DNA of 35,674 nucleotides from Streptococcus danieliae. GTDB lineage: Bacteria; Bacillota; Bacilli; Lactobacillales; Streptococcaceae. The stretch is from positions 1 to 35,674 of the forward strand of contig NZ_WSRS01000008.1 of the NCBI RefSeq assembly GCF_009767945.1. The letters run 5' to 3'. Position 1 is the stretch's first letter. Each line of letters begins with the position of its first letter. Positions 6,566 through 14,300 of this stretch are shown piece after piece. A model generated the notes under the pieces. That model saw only the letters and a list, made by a program, of their open reading frames with translations, was not told where the DNA came from and made no database searches. Position numbers and translations under genes: made by a program.

Positions 6566-7307
6566 ATTGTTAGTGGTCAGTGTTTTGTTCTTGTTGATTC
6601 TATTGATACAGCCGGGTAATTTTACGTATCTAAAAGAAGTTTTTACGCAACATGATTTAGCCAGCCAATTAAATATTGTCGATTCAACTGAAGAAAAAAA
6701 TCAAGCTCTGACTGAGTTGATTCGGCTACAAAATCGAGAGTTACGGTTTAAAGATTTTGATGAATATGCTTTGGTGTCTGAGGTAAACAATCAGGCAAAC
6801 TTCACTGCACAGGAACTGAGTTTAGAAAAAGGAACTTGGATTCATTATTCAGATTTGGATTGGTTAGATCGAGCAGGAATTGTAAATGTCATGTTGGGAA
6901 AGGAATCATTCTCTCTGAAAAAAGATCGAGGTGATACTTTGATTTTTCCAGCTGGTTGGAAAAAAATTAATGAGCAAATCTATGTTCCTTCTCAGTTATT
7001 AGGAGCTGCGCTTGGAGGTGAACCTGGAAATAAAAAGAATCTCGTTACGGCTACAAATGCTTTGAACAAGGAAGCGCAAGTCTATGAGAAATTAGTGGTA
7101 GATTATATCCAAGAAACCGGGAATCATGTTCGCTACCGTGTAACTCCTATTTTTAAAAATGTTGAATTGTTGCCGAGGGGAATTCGACTAGAAGCACAAA
7201 GTATTGAAGATGATTCGCTTTCTTTTGATGTCTATATTTGGAATGTTCAAATGGGATATGAAATATATCATTTGACAGGATCATTCCGAGAATCAAGGAG
7301 GAACTAG
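6552..7307 (+). CDS. EndA/DNA-entry-nuclease-like membrane protein lacking the catalytic motif
   Basis: 251 residues with one N-terminal membrane segment (about 6-20). Residues about 95-245 follow the EndA beta-beta-alpha-metal nuclease pattern: YSDLDWLDRAG, a FPAGWKK stretch, NKKNL, a VDYIQETGNHVRYRVTP block and YIWNVQ near the end. The catalytic DRGHLLGYAL motif reads VPSQLLGAAL (residues 145-154), so the general-base histidine is Q148 and the arginine is P146. The metal-site asparagine region (N160, N163) remains. I infer a nuclease fold that may still bind DNA but should not cut. Its place in the relaxosome operon points to a role in DNA handling at the membrane. Confidence 0.82.
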   Translation: MKKNKLLVVSVLFLLILLIQPGNFTYLKEVFTQHDLASQLNIVDSTEEKNQALTELIRLQNRELRFKDFDEYALVSEVNNQANFTAQELSLEKGTWIHYSDLDWLDRAGIVNVMLGKESFSLKKDRGDTLIFPAGWKKINEQIYVPSQLLGAALGGEPGNKKNLVTATNALNKEAQVYEKLVVDYIQETGNHVRYRVTPIFKNVELLPRGIRLEAQSIEDDSLSFDVYIWNVQMGYEIYHLTGSFRESRRN

Positions 7308-7308
7308 T

Positions 7309-7764
7309 ATGTCAAAACGAATCAATATTTATTTTAATCAAGAAACGAATGAAAAACTGGAGCAGATTAAAGAGTATTTGGTAGATTCTTCTGCCTTACC
7401 TCGCCAACAAAAAATTAATTCTGCAGCCTTGGTGATGTTGATTGATACATTCTATAAATTGTTTCTAGAAAATGATGGCAGGCAGAATTATTTTGAACGA
7501 CTGTCTCAGTTGGAAAAAAATTTTGCTGGTTCCCAAAATCAAATGGATAGTGATTTGAAATTGCTACACCAACAGCTAGACCAGTTGCTCTATTTAGAGT
7601 TAACCAATTTTCATGCGATTACCAAAGGTGAAGAGTTTGATGTCCAAAATTTAGAGTCTGTTCATTCGAGAATGGATCCGCTACAACATGAACTTATGGC
7701 CAGAATTAAAGAAATCATAAAAGAAGATAGGACAAGAGGCAAGACAATGAAATATTCTCATTGA
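7309..7764 (+). CDS. Possible third DNA-binding accessory protein of the relaxosome operon
   Basis: 151 residues, starting after GGAGGAACTAGT, one base after the EndA-like stop codon. The first residues SKRINIYFNQETNEKLEQI look like the strand and first helix of a ribbon-helix-helix or MobC-like protein. The segment that follows (SALPRQQKINSAALVMLIDTF) is a plausible second helix. The C-terminal half is helical. It probably assists the relaxase, by position. There is no direct family match. Confidence 0.68.
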   Translation: MSKRINIYFNQETNEKLEQIKEYLVDSSALPRQQKINSAALVMLIDTFYKLFLENDGRQNYFERLSQLEKNFAGSQNQMDSDLKLLHQQLDQLLYLELTNFHAITKGEEFDVQNLESVHSRMDPLQHELMARIKEIIKEDRTRGKTMKYSH

Positions 7765-7774
7765 GGAGGGAGAA

Positions 7775-8335
7775 ATGAAAGATATTATTGAAATATACTT
7801 AGAGACAGGTGATTTTCATGAATCTGTTAGACAGTCGGGCTTACCTACTCATATAGCTCATCTAAAACTGATTCAGAGTGGTTGTTTGAAAATTCAGGAT
7901 AAAATTAATTATGGTTCCAGAACAGCTAGACTTGGTGGTATGGCTAAAGAGCTTTTTCAGAAATATGTTCCATCTGCAACAGATGCTAATAAGTTTTTTG
8001 AGAAAAATAATCCTATCTATGATTTTTGGTTTGAAGGTCTAACGGTTGATGTAAAATACAGTTCCTTGCATAAAAAGAAAAATGGGAACACTTACTATTG
8101 GCATATTCGGACAAAAGGGAGTCAGGATTTTATAGTTGCTTTCTTGGAACGAGAAAGTGGTTTAGAATTAGAAAATTCAAATATTTTATTAATTCCCATG
8201 CAATTTATTGTTGATAAAAAGGATTTACATATTTCTCAATCAGGGGTATGGTTTAGTGAATTTAAGGTTGAATCTGAGGAATTACAACCATTGTTAAAAG
8301 ATTATGCCAGATTAAGAAAAGAAGGCTTATTCTGA
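7775..8335 (+). CDS. Helix-turn-helix plus PD-(D/E)XK-like protein next to the relaxase
   Basis: 186 residues. Residues 3-40 (DIIEIYLETGDFHESVRQSG and onwards) form a likely helix-turn-helix. Residues about 52-125 resemble a PD-(D/E)XK nuclease core: GGMAKELFQKY with E59, then D83 in IYDFWFEG and D92-V-K94, followed by a YYWHIRTKG strand and a QDFIVAFLE strand. Such cores hydrolyse DNA or act as structural DNA binders. The spacing E, D, DxK fits, but the fold is inferred from pattern only. It is cotranscribed with the relaxase, 15 bases upstream of it. Possible roles: relaxosome cofactor, exclusion function or restriction-like defence. Confidence 0.68.
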   Translation: MKDIIEIYLETGDFHESVRQSGLPTHIAHLKLIQSGCLKIQDKINYGSRTARLGGMAKELFQKYVPSATDANKFFEKNNPIYDFWFEGLTVDVKYSSLHKKKNGNTYYWHIRTKGSQDFIVAFLERESGLELENSNILLIPMQFIVDKKDLHISQSGVWFSEFKVESEELQPLLKDYARLRKEGLF

Positions 8336-8350
8336 TGAAAGGGAGAAAAA

Positions 8351-10717
8351 ATGAGTAAATCGTCTAGTCCAGCTGTTACATTCATGCTGCAATACACAGA
8401 GCCGACTTCTCGTTATGTTGATTATATGAATCGAGATGAAGCTGTTCAGCTAACTAATGAACTTGAATTGGAAAATCGTATGCAGGGAATGGAACTATTG
8501 ACGGAGAGTGAGATTACAAAAATAAGGCAAGATGTTCCTGAATTGCAGTTAAATTTTGAAGACTATATTGGTTACATGAATCGCTCTTATGCGACAGGTA
8601 AACAAACAGAAGAAGTGACAGCGATTTTTACGCAAGATACAAATCACATGCAACGAAGCAAAGTTAGTGAATTAAAAGAAAAATTGAATCAGGCTTATCA
8701 AAATGGCTCTCTCCTTTGGCAGGGAGTCATTTCATTTGATAATCAGTTCTTGGCTCAAGAGGGACTCTATGATCTTGCGACTGGCCAAGTGGATCAACAA
8801 GCCATTAAAGCTGTTGTGCGGGAAGCACTTCCTAAAATGATTGCCAGAGAGGGCTTGTCTGATTCTGCTTTTTGGTGGGCGAATATCCATCTCAACACCG
8901 ATAACATTCATGTTCACTTTGGCTTATCGGAGGTTGAATCAAATCGGGAACAGATTTTCTACCGTCCACGTGGGCGAATGGAGTATAAGGGTAATTTCTC
9001 GCAAAAAACAATGGATCGTTTGAAAAGTGAGATCTTTCATGGTTTGATCCACGAAAATACGAGATCTAATATTATCCGAAAAGAACAGGTACTGGTCAAT
9101 TTGAAAAGTCAGCTTCTTGATCAAGTTTTCCGTGATAATCAAGTTCGGACGGCAACTGAAAAAAATTTTTTGGAACAAGCCTATAATCATCTCCCATTAT
9201 CCAAAAAGTGGCGGTATGGATCCAATGCAAGGGATTTTGCGGTTAGTAAGTTCTTTATCGACCGTTACCTAGACTCTTATTTGAAAAATGATGGGCGAGA
9301 GCTTTATCAGGAATTCTTAGATGAGACTAGGCAATTTTTACAGGTCTATCAGAATGTCTATTCAGCAGATGAAAATAAATCTTATGAGAAGCTGCGGCAG
9401 ATTGATGGGAACCTTGTTCGTTCTCAGGAATTATCCAAGGGTTATCAGTTGGAAAAGTTGCTGGCTGCTAGGGAGTATGAACTTAGGGAACACTTGGCCA
9501 ATAAGATTCTAGTGACTTTTCGCCAGGAAGCTCCTCGTATTCAAGAGAAGTGGGCACAGAGTAATCTTTCAACATTCTCTCAAAGGAATCAAGAACGAAT
9601 TTGGAAGCAGTACCCAGCTGCCAGAATCGTTCGGACGGGCAAAGACTGGGAGAAGCTGGGGTATCAGTTAAAAAATGGGGAGCAGCCTCTCAAGATTATC
9701 AAACCAGTCTACGCTGCTTATGATAAGTATGGGAATGGTCTTGGAGAGGCTAGCTTTGTAGAGGAGGCTGTCTATGATATTGGGCAAATGGAGGAGAATA
9801 TCGATCAAAAGCAACTAGGATTGAAAGATCTGTCCGTTTTTTCAAGGGACGAATTAAAAGCACTGGTGGATGCGGCCAAAAAGAAGCCGGATCCTAGTCC
9901 TAAAGAAGTCCAGGAGCTGGGTATCTTCCGCTATGCTCTTAAACTGTCCAGTCTAGAGGAACGAAAAGGGCAGCTATTGGCACAGCAGAAACTATTGAAC
10001 CAGGTGGATGCCCTGGATATGGACAGGCCATTTGTAATCTTTAAACAGCAGCAATTACAGGAGGAATTGAAACTAGTTAATCTCCAGTTGATTCCTAACT
10101 ATAAATTGAGTCCAGAAGATAGGGCTTTAAAAGAACGGTTATCTGCTAAATTTCAGGATAGTGTGACTTTATCTATTGATAAGGCGGAGGCAGGAGTAAT
10201 CCAGCTCCCAATCAGACGGCTGAGAGAAGAGATGAACTATGTCCAGGGACTTAAGGATGAAGGAATCTTATTGTTGCTACAAGGAAAATCGATTTCTAAG
10301 AAGGAGTATTTAAACGATTTACAAACTCATATCTCTATTTTTCAGCTGAAAAATAGGATCCAGGTTCGTAATCGCAAAATAGAGGCAGGAATCGACAATC
10401 GAGAACTGAAAATCGAAAATGCTAAGGCTTTTCAAGAGTTGAAAAATCTTTATGCTAGCTTATCAGTCAATAGGGATCAGGATAATCAATTATCGGCCGT
10501 TGTTTCTAAGCGGATGGAAGCACAAAAAGTATTAAAAAAAGAGAACCTTCTGCAATCCAAGGGAAAGGCGCAGTTTAATCTACAATTTCTGAATAGCTTA
10601 TCTCGTTCATTGGATAGTGCTCAGAGGGCTAATAGAAGAGCCCTGATGGAAAGAGAGAGGGGCGAGGATCAAGAAAGATACGAACAAGATCAGGAGGAGA
10701 AGGAGCAGCTTCTCTGA
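8351..10717 (+). CDS. mobL: MobL/MobP2-type relaxase
   Basis: 788 residues. The N-terminal 300 residues hold the relaxase signature: INIHLNT-type strands read as H180 in NIHLNTDN, then H187-x-H189 in IHVHFGLSE, the metal-binding histidines of the nicking domain, after a tyrosine-rich N-terminus (RYVDYMNR, EDYIGYMNRSYATG) that could supply the catalytic tyrosine. The rest is long, charged and helical, and ends in a run of E, Q, R and K. The protein nicks one strand at oriT, stays attached to its 5' end and guides it to the coupling protein. The family is that of Firmicutes plasmids and ICEs (MOB_L, MobP2). It starts at ATG 8351 after AAAGGGAG. It is the last gene of the operon from promoter H. 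Confidence 0.88.
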   Translation: MSKSSSPAVTFMLQYTEPTSRYVDYMNRDEAVQLTNELELENRMQGMELLTESEITKIRQDVPELQLNFEDYIGYMNRSYATGKQTEEVTAIFTQDTNHMQRSKVSELKEKLNQAYQNGSLLWQGVISFDNQFLAQEGLYDLATGQVDQQAIKAVVREALPKMIAREGLSDSAFWWANIHLNTDNIHVHFGLSEVESNREQIFYRPRGRMEYKGNFSQKTMDRLKSEIFHGLIHENTRSNIIRKEQVLVNLKSQLLDQVFRDNQVRTATEKNFLEQAYNHLPLSKKWRYGSNARDFAVSKFFIDRYLDSYLKNDGRELYQEFLDETRQFLQVYQNVYSADENKSYEKLRQIDGNLVRSQELSKGYQLEKLLAAREYELREHLANKILVTFRQEAPRIQEKWAQSNLSTFSQRNQERIWKQYPAARIVRTGKDWEKLGYQLKNGEQPLKIIKPVYAAYDKYGNGLGEASFVEEAVYDIGQMEENIDQKQLGLKDLSVFSRDELKALVDAAKKKPDPSPKEVQELGIFRYALKLSSLEERKGQLLAQQKLLNQVDALDMDRPFVIFKQQQLQEELKLVNLQLIPNYKLSPEDRALKERLSAKFQDSVTLSIDKAEAGVIQLPIRRLREEMNYVQGLKDEGILLLLQGKSISKKEYLNDLQTHISIFQLKNRIQVRNRKIEAGIDNRELKIENAKAFQELKNLYASLSVNRDQDNQLSAVVSKRMEAQKVLKKENLLQSKGKAQFNLQFLNSLSRSLDSAQRANRRALMERERGEDQERYEQDQEEKEQLL

Positions 10718-10729
10718 TAGCCTTGGAAA

Positions 10730-10740
10730 TATGGTACAAT
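10730..10740 (+). promoter_or_regulatory. Possible extended -10 promoter after the relaxase gene
   Basis: TATGGTACAAT carries a TGN-TACAAT extended -10 box (TACAAT at 10735-10740), 18 bases after the relaxase stop codon. No good -35 box is visible. Transcription from here would meet a terminator about 45-70 bases on, giving a very short RNA. Confidence 0.45.
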
Positions 10741-10752
10741 GGTTAAAAATTT

Positions 10753-10769
10753 AATGGAAAGGTTCCATT
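10753..10769 (+). repeat. Short inverted repeat AATGGAA-agg-TTCCATT
   Basis: A perfect 7-bp inverted repeat with a 3-base loop lies between the extended -10 box and the first terminator. It could be an operator or the first hairpin of a small RNA. Confidence 0.6.
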
Positions 10770-10783
10770 GATTTTCTAACACC

Positions 10784-10812
10784 AGCCGTCTCATACTCGA
10801 GGCGGTTTTTTT
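10784..10812 (+). terminator. Rho-independent terminator of the relaxase operon
   Basis: CCGTCTC (10786-10792) pairs with GAGGCGG (10799-10805), with one G-T pair, and is followed by seven T. Two more pairs are possible at the base. It ends the 5878-10717 operon. Confidence 0.85.
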
Positions 10813-10837
10813 GCTGCAACTGGTATTTTGAGCGATT

Positions 10838-10893
10838 GGCAAATTTTCTGAATCGTTAACATCATACATACACTGTTAATGATTTGCCTTTTT
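10838..10893 (+). terminator. Long interrupted hairpin with T tract
   Basis: GGCAAAT (10838-10844) pairs with ATTTGCC (10882-10888), and the inner TTAACA (10856-10861) pairs with TGTTAA (10874-10879); a TTTTT run follows. It may be a second terminator or an RNA structural element. The long interrupted stem is weaker than the hairpins on either side. Confidence 0.5.
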
Positions 10894-10922
10894 ATCAAAA
10901 AAACGTCAACTTTTCCTATAAT
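10887..10922 (+). promoter_or_regulatory. Weak ninth copy (I) of the 21-bp-spaced promoter element
   Basis: CCT-TTTTAT at 10887-10895, a 21-bp spacer, and a perfect TATAAT at 10917-10922. The upstream part matches less well than in the other copies. It would start an RNA that ends after about 35-40 bases at the next terminator. Confidence 0.4.
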
Positions 10923-10933
10923 TTTCGAAGGCT

Positions 10934-10968
10934 AGTCGTCTCCAGTGGGGGGCGGCTTTTTTGTTTTG
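10934..10968 (+). terminator. Third hairpin terminator, related to the first
   Basis: AGTCGTCTCC (10934-10943) pairs with GGGGGCGGCT (10948-10957), with four G-T pairs and an AGTG loop, then a T-rich run. Sequence and shape resemble the terminator at 10784-10812 (both have a GTCTC left arm and a GGCGG right arm), so the two may be copies of one element. Confidence 0.72.
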
Positions 10969-10997
10969 TTTTTATTCTAATTTTTTCAGTCAGATAG

Positions 10998-11033
10998 CCC
11001 TTTACAAGAGATTTTTTAATGATTACTTAGACT
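10998..11033 (+). promoter_or_regulatory. 21-bp-spaced promoter element, copy B
   Basis: CCC-TTTACA at 10998-11006, a 21-bp spacer that begins AGAGATTTTT, and TAGACT at 11028-11033. It lies 28 bases before the 11062 gene, which leads the primase operon. It is near-identical upstream to copies C and F. Confidence 0.75.
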
Positions 11034-11061
11034 AACTATAAAAAGTGAAAGGAGTAGTCAA

Positions 11062-11322
11062 ATGGGCTTATTATTTCCAGGAGTCTCTTTAGACGAGTTT
11101 GATTTTCAAGAGGAATGGTTGGTGTTGGATCTGGATCCAGTTGGAAAGAACGTGACCTTTGGTGGTCTTGGTGCCAATTCAAAGCTTGAGTTGATGCTTG
11201 ATTTTAAAGAAAATCCCGAACAGTATTTTCAATTTGCAGTTGGGGACTTAGTTGAGTTGCCAGAAGATATGGTCAAGGACTCAAAACCTGAAGGCTATGT
11301 TCCGTTGTTTGAAAGATTTTAG
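11062..11322 (+). CDS. Small acidic protein of unknown function
   Basis: 86 residues, starting at ATG 11062 after AAAGGAG. It is acidic, with DEFDFQEEWLVLDLDP near the start and several short strands (KNVTFGGLGANSKLELML). It is the first gene under promoter copy B and lies 11 bases before the giant polyvalent gene, so the two are cotranscribed. I do not recognise the family. Confidence 0.72.
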   Translation: MGLLFPGVSLDEFDFQEEWLVLDLDPVGKNVTFGGLGANSKLELMLDFKENPEQYFQFAVGDLVELPEDMVKDSKPEGYVPLFERF

Positions 11323-11333
11323 GAGGATTAGAG

Positions 11334-14300
11334 ATGAATCATCAAGGAAAATCAAGAAGAGAACGAATTGAATATGCTCGTTCTCGTTCGATTTTGGATG
11401 TAGCTCGTGACCTGGGCATGGAACTCTTTCGTTCAGGTAAGGATTATCGTTGGAAGGAACATGATTCATTAGTCATTAATCCTGACAAGAACCTATGGAA
11501 TTGGTTTTCAAGGGAAGGTGAAGGAGGGGATGTTATTGCCCTTGTCGAGAGTATGAAGAAAGTCAATTTTAACCAGGCTATAGACTTTTTGAATGATAGA
11601 CAATTTAAAGATTTTCAATTAACTGAGTCTCGACGAGAAGCATTTCACTATTATTTAGAATCTTATGAGAAACCTTTGATCGAGGGACGGCAATTTCTAA
11701 AAGAACAACGGGGTCTTTCTGATGAGACGATTGATTTTTTCCTCAAGCAAGGGGTGCTTTCTCAAGCGAATGCGAAACTAGATGCTTTCTGGGATGAGCC
11801 TGCGAAACGCTTGGGTGGTCAGTCACTTCCGGAGCCTGTTATTGTGTTCAAGTCTCTATCTTTTTCTAAAGAGCTAGTAGGAGCTTCTTTGCAAGGAATT
11901 GAGGAAAACTGGGATAAATGGAGTAAACATGGCTATGCCAAGGTGATTCTGAAAAATTCGGATTCGCTAACAGGCTTTCATGTCGATATTGGCCAGCCTC
12001 AGCGTTTAGTTTTTGCAGAGTCTCCTATCGATCTCATGTCTTATTATCAATTAAAGAGAGAAGATCTAGCTGATGTTCGTTTGGTATCGATGAATGGATT
12101 GAAAGAATCAACCATCTCCTATCATCTAGCGCAGCTTGAAGCAGAATTGTCTGGCCGTCCATTGCATTGGACTAAAAAGGAGCTTGAAAAAGCCTTGGAT
12201 GCAGCCCTAGCAAGGGGTTATTTTGCGGACAACAAAAACCAGGGCAAAATTACTCTAGCAGTTGATAATGATGAGGCGGGAAGGAATTTTATTGGTTCCT
12301 TAGAGAGGAAAGGTGTGTCTGTCAGCGTTGATTTACCGCCGATTTTGGAGGAGGGACAGGTGAAGTCTGATTGGAATTATGTTCTCAAAAAGCAGTCTTC
12401 TAAACAAGGTGACTTGTTTCAAGATGTCGATATTCAAAGCGAAGTCGATGCCTATACTACATCAATCACACAGGATGATTCATCTTATTATTTATGGCAG
12501 GATGAAGAACTCCTAAATCTTGGAGCAGATGATGCTATCTTAGAGGATTTTCATAGTCTTCTGGAAGATCAACAGTATCAGATTGATGGAGTTCCCTTGT
12601 ACGTCGAAGAATCGGCTAATGATGGAGCAACGGGGTATCTTTCTATTGATGGGACTGTACTCGATAGGGACGGGATTCGAGACTATCTAGCTGAGCAAGA
12701 TTTTTCAGAACAAAGGTCGGTTGAGTTTCTCACTAAATTGGAGGATCAATTACCTGAAATTTGGGAGGACGTAGTGGAGCATTACAACCAAGCAGCTGAA
12801 AAAATTATGGAGAAATACAAGCTGGGGGAACAGCAAGATCCGTCTATTTCTCAGGTGAAAACCTATGATGAGATTAAACAAGAAAACAAGCAACTTGCTA
12901 AACGAATTGAAGAACGAATTAAAGCAGGGGAACTCACGATTAGTTTTGATACAGATGTTTACCTGTATGATGTTTTTAAAAAGCTTGGCAATAGCCATCC
13001 GACTAAGTATGTCAATGATAAACGATTCGAAATCCTGGCTCCCCTTAGATCAATCTTAGCCTCTATTGATGATGAAACCGTAAACCTGTATAAGAAGAAA
13101 GGGACGGTAGAACAAGATTCACTCTATCAAGCCCTAAAACCGTATCAGCGTACATTGAGCGTGGACATTTCAACCCGCTTTATTGGCGAATTGGCGATAG
13201 CTGCTTATAACACTAATAGGCAAGTCGAGAGTCTCTCAGGTGATCATTTTGGCCATTCCTACGGTGCGCAAACCCTCAATAGCCTGTCACAGTCTATTGA
13301 GCGGATGCTGGAATATCCTTTAATTGAATCAGGAGTTAGAGATTATAATTACGGGTTTGTGACGATTCCAAATGCTTTTTATCATTACCTGGATGAACAA
13401 GAGGGGGATCTTGTATTAAGCCGTTCTGACTTGGATTTGTTACTGGCACGAATTGAGGAACAGCCTCTTCAGGTAGTAGATGATATTCGAGAGGAAGGGC
13501 TTGTTGTTCCAAAAGCACAAGAAAAAGCCTTTGAAGTGAATCAAAAGGCTGGTCAAGTGCTAGCTCCAGAAGTAATCAAGATGGATTCAGCTAGATATTC
13601 CATCTATCAGGACTATTCTGTTTTTCTTAAAGAAGGTGTTGTCTACCTAGGAAAACACGATAACTATCAGGGTTCGCAAGGATACGATAATAGGGATCAG
13701 TCGCTGATACGGGTTTCTGATAATAAAAAGATGTGGTCATTGCTTTCGGAAGATGGATGGGTTTACCCTGTTCAAACGATGGTCAAAATGGGAACCTTTA
13801 CGGAATCAGATATACAGGAGTTTGAGGACTTGAAGTCAGGTCTATTGAAAGATTTGATCTTGCCACCGATTACTCAGTATTCAGTTCAAATTCAAAGCAC
13901 CACCCACCCTGATTTCACAAAAGAAAAGATTGATGAGGCTTATGTATCTCTGCATCCTAACTTGGAAGAATGGGGCTTAGTTCCTTATCGAGAATTCATG
14001 ACCGAATTGTATACAGCTAACCAAACTAGTAGTGAAGAGAGCTTTTCAATCGAGTTTAACATTCTCGCTAAATATCCCCATGAGAACATCCAATTAAAAC
14101 ATATTCATTATGAAATTGGACAGGAGACTGAGTCTTTAGGGGAGCGCTTGGGTTGGAGGATAGAGCAGCCCATACTTTACCAATTGGATCAGGAAGCTTT
14201 CAATGACGTGAAGGAGCAGATACAGGCTCATCAGGAAAAAGTAGACGAGTTGATTCAAGATATAGTATCGCTTGATGAAAAAGGCTTCTATTTGGAGCAG

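Larger units (their letters stand above)
10740..10968 (+). ncRNA. Candidate small RNA region between relaxase and primase operons
   Basis: This 344-base gap between genes has no coding frame that I can support. It holds two promoter-like -10 boxes (10735 and 10917), each followed within 20-50 bases by a related GTCTC/GGCGG terminator, with a long hairpin between them. This suggests one or two very short transcripts. It may be an attenuator, a copy-control-like antisense RNA, or only a double terminator with chance -10 boxes. Confidence 0.35.
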
